Shown here piece after piece: positions 6,999-15,735 of a stretch of 64,000 bases of DNA. Source of the DNA: Spongiibacteraceae bacterium (lineage in GTDB: Bacteria; Pseudomonadota; Gammaproteobacteria; Pseudomonadales; Dasaniaceae); assembly GCA_028280715.1 (NCBI GenBank), contig JANQLG010000025.1, positions 1 to 64,000 on the forward strand. Direction: 5' to 3'. Within the stretch, counting starts at the first letter, position 1. Every line of letters starts with the position of its first letter. The notes under the pieces were generated by a model. It did not search any database. It saw only the letters and a list, made by a program, of their open reading frames with translations, and was not told the origin of the DNA. The position numbers and the translations under genes were made by a program.

Positions 6999-8125
6999 TA
7001 TTCACTGACCTCTTCACTGACTTCAACTGCTGGGCCATTATCGTCCAATAAGCCGATGGGGTTATTGGCGCCGATAAACATTTGTTCTACCAGACCGGTG
7101 CCTTCAACGGTTTTGCCATCAATGTCCAACTCAACTTTAGATAACGCCTGAATATGCAAATTGATCTGTTCTGAATCATCAACCTTGTCGAGGTTGATAA
7201 CGTCATAACCGATGGCCAGTGGACCCTTGTCCATGCCATGACCCCACTCGGGGTGGAAGTAACCCAGCCCGGACATGTAAAAATGTTCGTAGGTTTTGTA
7301 ACGAAGAGTGAGCACCTTGTCGCGAAGTTGCATCGTGCTGGTCAGGGTATCAATCCGACGAGTGCCCGGGCGCCAGGTGTATTCATACTGTACGCTGTCA
7401 TAATCTACCGCCTCGCCACTGAGGTCTTGCACGACAGCACGTCGATTCCAGGGTTCGCCCTCGGCGGTGTCGATGGTATGGGAAAAGGTTACATGGTCGT
7501 CAAAGTTGACGGGTGTCCACAGCCAGAAAAATTGTTTGCCCCATTCAGCGCTGCCTTGAGCAGGCTGGCTGTCCGGTGCACCGACTGGGCGTATTCCCCA
7601 GCTTCTATCTCGGGTGCCCATACAAAATTCGGGCTGTAGCTCAATCGTTTCACCTGCAATCTTAATGTAGCCAGACCAGCAAACGTTTTGCGTCATACGC
7701 GTGTAATCCATAAAGGTACGGGTGCCAATACGACGCGTGAAACGGGGTTCTTTAATGGGTTGATGTCTGGCGTTGAAAGTCAGTTCAGCATAAATATCAT
7801 GCTCTTCGTCATTGATAGTGATTTTGGAGGATTTAAGTGGCTCGATAATGTCGATGGATATGGGCCCCACATTCAATACCGAGCGCTCGCCGTTCATGTA
7901 TTTTGAGGCTCTCACATTATGTTGTTTGCCTTGATAACGAACACAAAATGATGAATCCATAATGTTTAATTGAGGATATAGGCCAAAGGCCAAGGTAAAA
8001 AAGACACTGCGGTCTTTGGTATAGCCACCAAACCAGAAGCGATCATAAAAATTTCTGTCTGAGCCAGAAAAGGCCATAGGCTCTGGTGTTTGGTGAAATG
8101 GGTATTCATCAGCTTTAGTGAGCAT
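6998..8125 (-). CDS. CrtC/AttH-like (double lipocalin-type) protein of unknown function
   Basis: A 375-residue protein without signal peptide or membrane segments, rich in Trp, Tyr and beta-strands. Segments such as GTRDRSWGIRPVG near 180 and WLWTPVNFDDH near 203 resemble the hydroxyneurosporene-synthase/AttH type fold, two lipocalin-like barrels that bind hydrophobic ligands. Similar proteins occur next to APH-like kinases in bacteria that degrade steroids or terpenoids, so a lipid-binding or hydratase role is possible; this is inference. It is first in a minus-strand operon with the kinase. ATG at 8125 is preceded by AAGGCGGTACC. Confidence 0.6.
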   Translation of the reverse strand: MLTKADEYPFHQTPEPMAFSGSDRNFYDRFWFGGYTKDRSVFFTLAFGLYPQLNIMDSSFCVRYQGKQHNVRASKYMNGERSVLNVGPISIDIIEPLKSSKITINDEEHDIYAELTFNARHQPIKEPRFTRRIGTRTFMDYTRMTQNVCWSGYIKIAGETIELQPEFCMGTRDRSWGIRPVGAPDSQPAQGSAEWGKQFFWLWTPVNFDDHVTFSHTIDTAEGEPWNRRAVVQDLSGEAVDYDSVQYEYTWRPGTRRIDTLTSTMQLRDKVLTLRYKTYEHFYMSGLGYFHPEWGHGMDKGPLAIGYDVINLDKVDDSEQINLHIQALSKVELDIDGKTVEGTGLVEQMFIGANNPIGLLDDNGPAVEVSEEVSE

Positions 8126-8335
8126 AAGTAAGGTACCGCCTTTACGTTATAATTGATCGTATCCTTGACTATTACACTCGATAGGCCCTGAATGTATCTT
8201 TCAAAAAACAGGGTAATTTTTTTTATTTTTTTCGGGTGTTGGATGCTATTAGGAAGCTTTATCCTCCCCACTCCTTCAAAATAAGGATCGTTTGTTTGAA
8301 GGATCGTTAATCGGAATAGTGTGAAAAGGTAAGTT

Positions 8336-9052
8336 TTGAGTATTGAAGTTTTATTAGGGTTAATTTCTCTCTGTACATCGCTAGTGGCAGGTGTTATCGG
8401 TTTCGGCGGAGGTATGTTGCTAGTGGCTATCCTTCCCGCATTTTTAAGTCCTGCTTTGGTCATTCCTATACATGGTATAACTCAGATCGCGAGTAATTCT
8501 TCGCGAATGCTGTTTTCTCTATCTCATGTGAGATGGTCGTTGTTCCCTAAGTTTTTTATTGGCTCAGTCGCAGGGGTAGTACTATTCGGTTATGTGCTAC
8601 TAAATTTACCAACGACCTATGTGCCAATCGCGATTGGCGTCTATATGCTGCTAAATTTATGGAGCTCTCACTTTGCAAAATTTATCAAAAAATTTGAGAG
8701 TTATTATTTGGTCGGTTTGCTACAAACTGGCTTGGGACTCATCGTTGGTGCGCCCGGTCCAATCGCTTTATCCGTGTTAACCAAAGAGCTCAAATCAAAA
8801 GATGAAATCATTGCAACGAGCTCTATGTTCATGACAATTAGCCACCTGGCTAAAATCCCCGTGTTTGCGGTGATTACTTCAACTCTGTTTGAAAGTGTTG
8901 AGTTAATAATCTATATGGTGATTGGGTCAGTTTTAGGATCGTTTATCGGTACAAAGTTGAGGCTTGCAGCGAACAATGAAAAGCTTATTTTAGTTATTAA
9001 ACTATTATTGACATTGTTGGCTATCAGAATGATTGTAGTGGTAGCGCTATAA
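8336..9052 (+). CDS. TauE/SafE (TSUP) family membrane transporter
   Basis: A 238-residue integral membrane protein with about seven to eight hydrophobic segments. The N-terminal GVIGFGGGMLLVAILPAFL and the central QTGLGLIVGAPGPIAL match the two halves of TSUP permeases, with their glycine-rich repeats. The family exports sulfite or organosulfur anions; the substrate here is unknown. The start is TTG at 8336, with AAGG seven bases ahead, and no earlier in-frame start gives a better N-terminus. It stands alone, transcribed away from the CrtC-like operon. Confidence 0.85.
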   Translation: MSIEVLLGLISLCTSLVAGVIGFGGGMLLVAILPAFLSPALVIPIHGITQIASNSSRMLFSLSHVRWSLFPKFFIGSVAGVVLFGYVLLNLPTTYVPIAIGVYMLLNLWSSHFAKFIKKFESYYLVGLLQTGLGLIVGAPGPIALSVLTKELKSKDEIIATSSMFMTISHLAKIPVFAVITSTLFESVELIIYMVIGSVLGSFIGTKLRLAANNEKLILVIKLLLTLLAIRMIVVVAL

Positions 9053-9098
9053 AAAAATTCTCAACAATAGGCATTAAATACCAATAAGGATAATCACA

Positions 9099-9458
9099 AT
9101 GAATGAACATGGAAAAATTAATTACGTTGAATTTCCTGCTTCTAATCTGAAAGCAACAAAAGTCTTTTTTCAGAAGGCTTTCAACTGGTCCTTTCAGGAT
9201 TATGGCCCTGAATATACAGCCTTCAGCAATCAAGGTTTGGATGGTGGTTTTTTTCAATCAGATCAAGCATCTCAGACAGTCAATGGCGCTGCCTTGCTCG
9301 TTTTCTATAGTTCAGATTTAGAAGCGAGTTTGCAAGCTGTGATAGATGCAGGTGGTGCAATTTCCAAAGATATTTTTAGCTTTCCTGGTGGTCGCCGCTT
9401 TCACTTTACAGAACCCAGTGGTAACGAAATGGCGGTATGGTCGGATATTGGTATTTAA
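9099..9458 (+). CDS. VOC-superfamily (glyoxalase-like) protein
   Basis: A 119-residue protein of the VOC fold: starts GKINYVEFPASNLKATKVFFQ and ends FTEPSGNEMAVWSDI, the usual two beta-alpha-beta-beta-beta modules. It resembles the short glyoxalase/bleomycin-resistance-type enzymes that act with a metal ion on an unknown substrate. AATAAGGATAATC lies ahead of the ATG. It follows the TauE-type gene by 46 bases and may share its transcript. It is not closely similar to the VOC protein at 3226. Confidence 0.8.
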   Translation: MNEHGKINYVEFPASNLKATKVFFQKAFNWSFQDYGPEYTAFSNQGLDGGFFQSDQASQTVNGAALLVFYSSDLEASLQAVIDAGGAISKDIFSFPGGRRFHFTEPSGNEMAVWSDIGI

Positions 9459-9578
9459 CTATTGACCGTGGCTCTTTCAACATCATCAGCTAAGATGGTG
9501 ACTTCTGCCTAATAAAATAGTTATGGTAGTATTGGTCATTTTGATAGGAACCACTGCCTATCTGAATTAAAGATTTAG

Positions 9579-9622
9579 CCCCTTTAATTGTTCAGCATTG
9601 CTATGTATCTTTAAGGGGTTTT
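9579..9622 (+). terminator. Possible intrinsic terminator after the VOC gene
   Basis: CCCCTTTAA (9579-9587) pairs with TTTAAGGGG (9610-9618) with one mismatch, over a 22-base loop, and is followed by TTTTA. The loop is longer than ideal, so strength is doubtful. It is 120 bases past the VOC stop. Confidence 0.4.
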
Positions 9623-9679
9623 ATCTTCCACTCTGCTGTGTGAAGATATATGCTGATGTGATGCATATTTAGCTGTTAA
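9621..9679. repeat. Leader repeat, copy 2
   Basis: Blocks 9621-9652 and 9660-9679 match 1029-1060 and 1198-1217 in sequence and order. Here they are almost contiguous, directly upstream of the small gene at 9693. Two copies of one leader in front of two unrelated orphan genes about 8.5 kb apart is what a shared recombination site or mobile cassette end would leave behind. Confidence 0.6.
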
Positions 9680-9692
9680 CTATACAAGAACC

Positions 9693-10043
9693 ATGAAAGC
9701 AGAATTTACCGATTTCATAGAAAATAAGTTTCATCAAGTGGTAGATGGGATCACTACTGGGGATCTAAACGAACTATTGGTCGAAGCAAGGAATAAAGGT
9801 GGCACAGGAAATATAACCCTGGTTTTGTCGAAGACAGAGAAAGATTATATATCTATAGATTATGTGGGAAAAGATCAATATTTAGTTCAGTCGGATCGCC
9901 TGTCTAAGAATGGTTCATTTTTAAGGCGATTATTCCAAAGTATAAATATTGCTATTACTATTAAAGGTCATTCTTCAGTTAAAGAATTAGCTCACAATTA
10001 CATGATATTAGATCGCACAGAATTCGAACAAAAATACAGTTAA
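9693..10043 (+). CDS. Hypothetical protein, 116 residues
   Basis: A small soluble protein with no signal peptide and no motif I recognise. It begins with a predicted helix (FTDFIENKFHQVVDGI), then alternates beta-type segments (NITLVLSKTEKDYISIDYVG, YLVQSDRL) with a hydrophobic SINIAITIKG stretch. It sits between the leader repeat and a TAACAAAGCAAGCAAATGGG sequence that overlaps its stop codon and looks like the left arm of an attC site. The context suggests a cassette gene. No function is proposed. Confidence 0.5.
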   Translation: MKAEFTDFIENKFHQVVDGITTGDLNELLVEARNKGGTGNITLVLSKTEKDYISIDYVGKDQYLVQSDRLSKNGSFLRRLFQSINIAITIKGHSSVKELAHNYMILDRTEFEQKYS

Positions 10044-10129
10044 CAAAGCAAGCAAATGGGACGTTCTGAATCTCGCTCCTTCTCTAAATATTATAACTTC
10101 AGCTTCATCAGAATAAATGGTCATAAAAT

Positions 10130-10486
10130 ATGAAGAAAACAAAGTATAAATTTTTACTCCTTTTGTCAGTAGTCTTTTCAAATAACATTTCTGCTGCAGG
10201 ATTTTTTGGAGGTATTCCAACTTCAATTATGAAATCTGACTTCGGGTCTTTGCATGTGGTTTATGTAGAATTGGAAAATCCCATAGATAAGGGTAGCTGT
10301 GATAGTGGTAACGGCTTGGTTCTTCGCGATGACAATGAATCTTCAACAGTTGCATTAAGTTTGGCTATGACTGCATTTGCTGCCAGCAAAAGATTTGAAT
10401 GCTATGTAACAAATGAGTGCAGTAGAACTACTGGAAGTATGGAAACCTATCCTGTTTGCTCTTATTATCCCAGAATTGTCAAATAA
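10130..10486 (+). CDS. Small secreted protein, family of three in this window
   Basis: A 118-residue protein with a signal peptide (KKTKYK, hydrophobic 8-16, cleavage near SAA23). The mature part has Cys57, Cys91, Cys97 and Cys110. The segment MTAFAASKRFECYV at 80-93 aligns with the corresponding segments of the proteins at 1841 and 2800, and Cys57-to-Cys97 spacing (40) is close to theirs. It is the most divergent of the three and has two extra cysteines. Export to the periplasm or outside is likely. Function unknown. Confidence 0.6.
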   Translation: MKKTKYKFLLLLSVVFSNNISAAGFFGGIPTSIMKSDFGSLHVVYVELENPIDKGSCDSGNGLVLRDDNESSTVALSLAMTAFAASKRFECYVTNECSRTTGSMETYPVCSYYPRIVK

Positions 10487-10753
10487 GTTTTCACGCGACA
10501 AATTTATGATGACGACATTTATGGGTTGAAGCCCCAGTGTCAAGCCGGGACAAAGAGAAAAGCTAATGTGGTTGATCCGTTTCTGCTAGCATTATTTCTT
10601 TATCGGACAGATGCTCCAGCGTACTAATTTCATTTTTATATAAGAATCGCTGTCTTTGTATGATGAGGTGAATTTCTATCATTATTAGGGTGAAAAATTA
10701 TTTTTATAACTGTTTAATAGTCGCTATTCAGTTTATGATTTCATAAAAACAAT

Positions 10754-10781
10754 AACAGCTTACAGAAAACAGCTTACAGAA
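10754..10781. repeat. Perfect 14-bp tandem duplication before the dehydrogenase operon
   Basis: AACAGCTTACAGAA occurs twice head to tail, ending 13 bases before the ATG at 10795. The spacer 10487-10794 (308 bases) otherwise shows only a possible -10 element TATGAT at 10734-10739. No gene is seen in it. The duplication pushes any ribosome site away, and none is obvious. Confidence 0.8.
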
Positions 10782-10794
10782 TAAGATTAATAAA

Positions 10795-11325
10795 ATGAGC
10801 ATGAATCGACGAGAAGCTATCAAAGGGTTGTCTTTAGGCTTAGCTCAGATCAGTGGCCTGGGTCTGAGTGTCAATGCCTATGCACTTTTTCAAGAGCGAG
10901 ACGGTGACCCGATTATACCTGCACAGTACCGAGCACTTATCTCACAAATTGCTGATACGCTATTACCTGAAGTAGATGGTAAGGGAGCGTTAGCGCAAAA
11001 GGTTGATGTGTTTTTGGTTAATTTATTTGAGCAATGCTATGAAGAAGACAAACAAGCGTTGCTTATTAATCAGCTGAGTCATTTAGACGAGCGTGCGAAA
11101 AAGGACTTTCAAAAAAGCTTTGGTATGTGTTCTCAAGAACAACGGGAGACATTGCTGATTGCCTTTGAACAATCCGATGATGACAGTGAGAAAGAATTTT
11201 TCGAAATTATTAAAAAAGAAACCATCAAAGGCTTTGAAACCAGCCAGGTGATACTTGAGCAACACTATGGGTACCAAGTGGCACCCGGTTTTTTCAAGGG
11301 TAGTGTAGATATTACAAACAAGTAG
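10795..11325 (+). CDS. Gluconate 2-dehydrogenase subunit 3-like protein (Tat-type)
   Basis: A 176-residue protein whose start, NRREAIKGLSLGLAQISGL, is a twin-arginine-type signal, so the complex is probably exported folded to the periplasm. The body (QYRALISQIADTLLPEVDGKGA onward) matches the small gamma subunit of membrane-bound sugar and alcohol dehydrogenases, which acts as chaperone and exporter for the FAD subunit. The FAD subunit follows 39 bases downstream. A cytochrome subunit, usual in such operons, is not next to them. Confidence 0.8.
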   Translation: MSMNRREAIKGLSLGLAQISGLGLSVNAYALFQERDGDPIIPAQYRALISQIADTLLPEVDGKGALAQKVDVFLVNLFEQCYEEDKQALLINQLSHLDERAKKDFQKSFGMCSQEQRETLLIAFEQSDDDSEKEFFEIIKKETIKGFETSQVILEQHYGYQVAPGFFKGSVDITNK

Positions 11326-11364
11326 ACGTTACAAATAATAAGAATACGGAACGCAGCTAATCTA

Positions 11365-13065
11365 ATGAATATTCAAACAAGTAAATCAGACAGAACCTAT
11401 GATGCCATCGTAATTGGCTCCGGTATTACTGGTGGATGGGCGGCAAAAGAGTTTGCCGACAAAGGTATTAACACCTTGGTGCTGGAGCGTGGTAGAGATG
11501 TGGAGCATCAAAAGGATTATCCAACAGCATCAAAGCCACCCTGGGAATTAGAATACCGAGGTGCAGTGTCGGCTAAACGGAAAGCTGAATATTCTTATGT
11601 TGGCAAGTTTGCTAGAGCAGAAAACGTTCATTTCAGGCTAAAGGATGGTGAGCAGCCGATCGTGACAGAGAAACCCTTCCGATGGGTGAGAGGATACCAT
11701 GTGGGTGGTAAGTCTTTGCTATGGGCTCGTAAGACGCAGCGCTGGAGTGAGTTTGACTTTGAGGGCCCTGCGCGTGATGGTTATGCAGTGGATTGGCCAA
11801 TCCGTTATAAGGATCTCGAGCCCTGGTATGATCACGTGGAAAAATTTATTGGCGTGGTAGGTAACCGCGATAATCTCGATATTTTACCAGATAGTATTGT
11901 TCAGCCTGCATTCGAACTCAGTCATATCGAGAAACATTTTCAGTCAGAGATCATGCGTCAGTATAAGGATCGGCATGTAATCAGTAGCCGGATGGCGCAT
12001 CTCACCGATCCTCAACAGATACATAAGGATCAGGGGCGTTATCGTTGCATGCATCAAAAGATGTGTAATCGCGGTTGCGTTTTTGGCGGGTATTTCAGTA
12101 GTAACGCTTCTACTCTGCCGTGGGCGGCGAAAACCGGTAATATGACATTGAGGCCACATTCGGTAGTTCATTCTATTATTTACGATGAGCAAAAAGGAAA
12201 AGCCACAGGCGTTAGAGTCATTGATGCCAATACGCATGAAATGATTGAGTATTATGCGCGTGTTATTTTTCTCAATGCATCGACTTTTAATAGTAATGCT
12301 ATTTTGTTGAATTCAACTTCAGCGCGTTTCCCTAATGGTTTGGGTAACGATAGTGGCGTGTTAGGAAAATACGTTGCTTGGCACAACACGCGCGCTCGTG
12401 TTACTGGTTGGCATAAAGGGTTTAAAGATAAAAAAACCTTGGGCAAAACACCTGGCGGTACTTATATTCCCAGGTTTAGAAATGTGCATAAACAAGATAC
12501 CGATTTTCTGCGTGGTTATTCCGTTACTATTCATTCTTCTCGTGATCTGGAAGCTGATAAAAATGTAATCGGTTCGGAGTTGACTGAAAATATTTTGAAT
12601 CCGCACCTGGGTGATTGGGAAATTCGTATGTTAATGACAGGTGAGACGATTCCCATTGAAGAAAACCATGTGCGCTTGCATGAAGAGAAAACGGATAAGT
12701 ATGGTATCCCACAAATTGTCTTTTCCTGTGATTGGCAAGAAAATGATATGAAGCAATTGGCTGACTTTCATCAACAGTGTGGAGAGATGTTAGATAAGGC
12801 CGGGTTTGCAGATTTCAAAGCAACGGATAGCGGGCGTCCACCGGGTTCTGATGTGCATGAAATGGGTGGTGTGAGAATGGGGCGTAGTGAAAAAACATCA
12901 ATCTTGAATGAGTGGAATCAAGTTCATCAATGTAAAAATGTTTTTGTAACAGATGGTTCGTGTATGACCTCAACCGGTACACAAAATCCCAGCCTGACTT
13001 TTATGGCGCTTACGGCCAGGGCGGCTAACTATGCAGTAGAAGAGATGAAGAGACAAAATCTTTGA
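11365..13065 (+). CDS. GMC-family FAD oxidoreductase (gluconate 2-dehydrogenase-like large subunit)
   Basis: A 566-residue flavoprotein. The Rossmann motif GSGITGG (18-24) binds FAD; the family motifs GKSLLW (near 117) and HEMGGVRMG (near 498) follow, and the C-terminal GTQNPSLTFMALTARAA completes the FAD site. This matches the FAD subunit of periplasmic gluconate/sorbitol/alcohol dehydrogenases. It has no signal of its own and would be carried out by the Tat-borne subunit 3 encoded just upstream. The electron acceptor is unknown because no cytochrome c gene is adjacent. Confidence 0.87.
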   Translation: MNIQTSKSDRTYDAIVIGSGITGGWAAKEFADKGINTLVLERGRDVEHQKDYPTASKPPWELEYRGAVSAKRKAEYSYVGKFARAENVHFRLKDGEQPIVTEKPFRWVRGYHVGGKSLLWARKTQRWSEFDFEGPARDGYAVDWPIRYKDLEPWYDHVEKFIGVVGNRDNLDILPDSIVQPAFELSHIEKHFQSEIMRQYKDRHVISSRMAHLTDPQQIHKDQGRYRCMHQKMCNRGCVFGGYFSSNASTLPWAAKTGNMTLRPHSVVHSIIYDEQKGKATGVRVIDANTHEMIEYYARVIFLNASTFNSNAILLNSTSARFPNGLGNDSGVLGKYVAWHNTRARVTGWHKGFKDKKTLGKTPGGTYIPRFRNVHKQDTDFLRGYSVTIHSSRDLEADKNVIGSELTENILNPHLGDWEIRMLMTGETIPIEENHVRLHEEKTDKYGIPQIVFSCDWQENDMKQLADFHQQCGEMLDKAGFADFKATDSGRPPGSDVHEMGGVRMGRSEKTSILNEWNQVHQCKNVFVTDGSCMTSTGTQNPSLTFMALTARAANYAVEEMKRQNL

Positions 13066-13470
13066 ATAGTAGATTGCGTTAATAATTTAGGGGCTTGGGA
13101 AGTAAATTTATTCGATGAAAGCTTGCTGTAATTACCTAATACATTTTGACTTACGAGTGCCTTTCGAATTTCTTAACATATCTATTTTTCAGTCTATACT
13201 TCGATTAGCCTTTATAGTTTATCTATTTGAAATGATGCAGGAATATCAAAGGGAAGCTTTTGATTCTGAATTTTAATATGTCTATTTCAGGCAACTTATA
13301 ATTTTTCAAACAACATTTTTATATCTTAAATACAGTGGGATATAGAGATACGGTTTGCAGAAGTGATATGAGTTAACCGGCAAAGCAGTCAGTTGTTACT
13401 TCGCCAAGCTCTGAGTGTTGAGGTAGCTAAAAAAATAAGCTGATTATCTAAAGGGACTAAAGGGAAATGT
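13066..13470. other. Intergenic stretch, nothing recognised
   Basis: About 400 A+T-rich bases between the GMC gene and the REC-GGDEF gene. I see no open frame with coding character, no RNA gene and no convincing terminator. The end carries the purine-rich AAAGGGACTAAAGGG that serves as ribosome site for the next gene. Confidence 0.6.
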
Positions 13471-14433
13471 ATGGATAAATCTTCTGACGTCAACAGTTCT
13501 ACGTTGTATACACTCTCTACAGTAACCAAGCCCCCTGTGTTATTAATAGTGGACGATCAGCCAGCCAATATCCACGTATTAACTAATGCTTTTCAAGATG
13601 AGTACCAAATCAAGGTTGCTAAAAGCGGTGAACTGGCCTTGAAGATCGCGAGACAAATACAACCAGATTTGATACTGCTTGATATCGTCATGCCGGGTAT
13701 CGATGGCTATGAAGTATGTCTGCATCTCAAGGAGGATGCAGCAACGATGAATATACCGGTTATCTTTGTAACTGGGAAAACCGAAAGTCATGATGAATTG
13801 CGTGGGCTAGAAATGGGGGCCGTGGACTATATTACAAAGCCTTTTAATATCCCTATTGTTCGCGCTCGGGTACACACCCATATTCGGCTCAAGCAACAGG
13901 CGGATCTGCTAGAGAATCTGGCGGCAATAGATGGCCTGACACATATACCTAATCGGCGCCAGGCAGATCAAGTTCTGGCTACAGAATGGAAACGCGCCCA
14001 GCGGGGGCAGATTCCGTTATCGGTCATGATGATTGATATCGATTGCTTCAAACAGTACAACGATCATTATGGTCATGCAGCCGGTGATGATTGTCTGCAA
14101 AGGGTGGCTCATACTTTATCCTCCGCGTTACTTAGGCCTGCTGATTTAATGGCACGCTATGGTGGTGAAGAGTTTATTGCTGTATTGCCTGAGACGCCGC
14201 TTGATGCGGCTCAGTGTGTCGGCGAACGATTACGCGATATGGTACATCAATTGTCTATTCCTCATGAGAAGTCTACAAACAATGACCTTGTGAGCGTTAG
14301 TCTTGGTGTATCGAGTATTATTCCCACGGATACGATGACGCTTGAACAGTTATTGGTGATGGCGGATAAATTGTTATATCAGGCTAAAAAAAATGGCCGC
14401 AATACGGTTGTGGCCGGTGATATGATTTCCTAA
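13471..14433 (+). CDS. Response regulator with diguanylate cyclase output (REC-GGDEF)
   Basis: A 320-residue protein. Its receiver domain (about 22-140) has the acidic pair Asp28-Asp29, phospho-acceptor Asp71 and Lys123. The GGDEF domain (about 150-315) has an intact GGEEF signature at 231-235 and the inhibitory RxxD site RPAD at 222-225, five residues ahead as in PleD. It should make c-di-GMP from GTP on phosphorylation and be product-inhibited. No partner kinase is adjacent. It converges with another GGDEF gene. Confidence 0.93.
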   Translation: MDKSSDVNSSTLYTLSTVTKPPVLLIVDDQPANIHVLTNAFQDEYQIKVAKSGELALKIARQIQPDLILLDIVMPGIDGYEVCLHLKEDAATMNIPVIFVTGKTESHDELRGLEMGAVDYITKPFNIPIVRARVHTHIRLKQQADLLENLAAIDGLTHIPNRRQADQVLATEWKRAQRGQIPLSVMMIDIDCFKQYNDHYGHAAGDDCLQRVAHTLSSALLRPADLMARYGGEEFIAVLPETPLDAAQCVGERLRDMVHQLSIPHEKSTNNDLVSVSLGVSSIIPTDTMTLEQLLVMADKLLYQAKKNGRNTVVAGDMIS

Positions 14434-14455
14434 ATGACGTTTACACTATGATGAC

Positions 14456-15421
14456 TCAGAAATTCAAAAGCTCACTATCATCGATAGCTAATTCTTGTGC
14501 TGTGACAGTTTGATTACGTCCGTTTTGTTTGGCTTTGTATAATGCTTTGTCAGCGCGATCAAATAAGCTGGTTACAGAGTCGTCTAACAGTAAGGATGAT
14601 GTGCCGACACTGGCGGTGACTTTAATTCTTTCGTTGTTATAGTTGGTTTCCATTCCTTCAATAGCCCGGCGAATTCTTTCTGCGGCAATCAAAGCTCCCT
14701 GGTTATTAGTATTACTTAGGAGTACGACAAACTCTTCACCACCAAATCGATAGCTGTGATAACTGGCATCAGATTCTCTGCAACACAGGCTTAATTGGCG
14801 AGATACATCTTTCAGTACACAGTCTCCAGCGGAATGACCATAGTTATCATTGATTTTTTTAAAGTTATCAATATCGATCACTAAGATGGAAAGCGGTTGC
14901 TGGTAGCGTTTGGCTAGAGCAATTTCTCGCTCCATCGTATTTTCCAGAGCCAATCTGTTGCCAGCACCAGTTAAAGGATCTTTTTGTGCTGACTGTAGCG
15001 CATCTCGATACATTAGCGCGTTGCGGATAGGGCAGATTAAACAGGTGATGAGTAGTTCTAATAGCTGTAGCTCTGTTTCTTTGAATTTGGTGCCCCGTGA
15101 AAAGGACAGTTCTCCCAGTGTGCCCTGGTCTTGCCCTGTGACTAGGTTGTAATGGCAATTATGGCGGCCACTTTTCCCCAGCGTGATGGCATTAGTGAGT
15201 TTTTCGTTGTTAAAACTCATGCTACCCAAGGGGATTTGAGTTTGCACCTGTTCAAAGAAAAACTGCAGTACCTGATCTAAATCCAAAGTGGTTTGCAACA
15301 AATTACTCAGTTGCAGTCTGAGATTGGTTTGAGAATCTCTGGCGACACGCTTATTAGCCGGAGCCGTTGTTTTCTCCGATGGAAAGGCAACGGTATTGGA
15401 AGGATTCACCGTCGTTACCAT
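14456..15421 (-). CDS. Diguanylate cyclase with N-terminal GAF-like domain
   Basis: A 321-residue protein. The first 140 residues form a GAF-like or unassigned sensory domain after a disordered start. The GGDEF domain (about 145-310) has GGEEF at 227-231. A possible RxxD (RESD, 215-218) lies eight residues before it rather than the usual five, so feedback inhibition may be altered. There are no membrane segments. It should synthesise c-di-GMP in the cytoplasm. It ends 23 bases from the convergent REC-GGDEF gene. Confidence 0.9.
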   Translation of the reverse strand: MVTTVNPSNTVAFPSEKTTAPANKRVARDSQTNLRLQLSNLLQTTLDLDQVLQFFFEQVQTQIPLGSMSFNNEKLTNAITLGKSGRHNCHYNLVTGQDQGTLGELSFSRGTKFKETELQLLELLITCLICPIRNALMYRDALQSAQKDPLTGAGNRLALENTMEREIALAKRYQQPLSILVIDIDNFKKINDNYGHSAGDCVLKDVSRQLSLCCRESDASYHSYRFGGEEFVVLLSNTNNQGALIAAERIRRAIEGMETNYNNERIKVTASVGTSSLLLDDSVTSLFDRADKALYKAKQNGRNQTVTAQELAIDDSELLNF

Positions 15422-15735
15422 AATTGTTCAACCCCAAGATCGTCGTAAATTGTTATTGCCGTTAACTGATGGGCTGTGGTTAAAACGCCTGCTACTATCT
15501 CGGCGTAGGCAAAGCCCGCTTATGGCTGGGATTTAGCGAGAAGTGTGCCAGAAGTCACAGAAATGTTATAACTTATTGAAAAATAATAAGTTATTTTACT
15601 TTGAAATGGTCTTTTCAGGATTTTTTGGCGGCAAAAGCGGCAAACAAAGACGGCAAACAGTCAAAAACCTGCCGCAGAATTCAAATGTTATGGCTATGCC
15701 CTAAACAGCCTGTGTCAGGCTTCTGACTTTGGTGT
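15422..15735. other. Intergenic stretch with short repeats and a small hairpin
   Basis: No gene seen. CGGCAAA occurs three times between about 15629 and 15658. AGCCTG-TGT-CAGGCT (15707-15721) forms a six-base-pair hairpin just after the yciK stop on the minus strand, without a clear U-run, so it is at best a weak terminator. The upstream region of the GGDEF gene lies here too. Confidence 0.5.

Noticed and set aside
7238-7639. 133-codon open frame on the plus strand inside the CrtC-like gene
   Set aside because: Antisense shadow of a longer gene with coherent domain pattern; no ribosome site or family.
9532-9579. 15-codon hydrophobic frame in the spacer after the VOC gene
   Set aside because: Too short, no ribosome site, and it overlaps the terminator-like stem.
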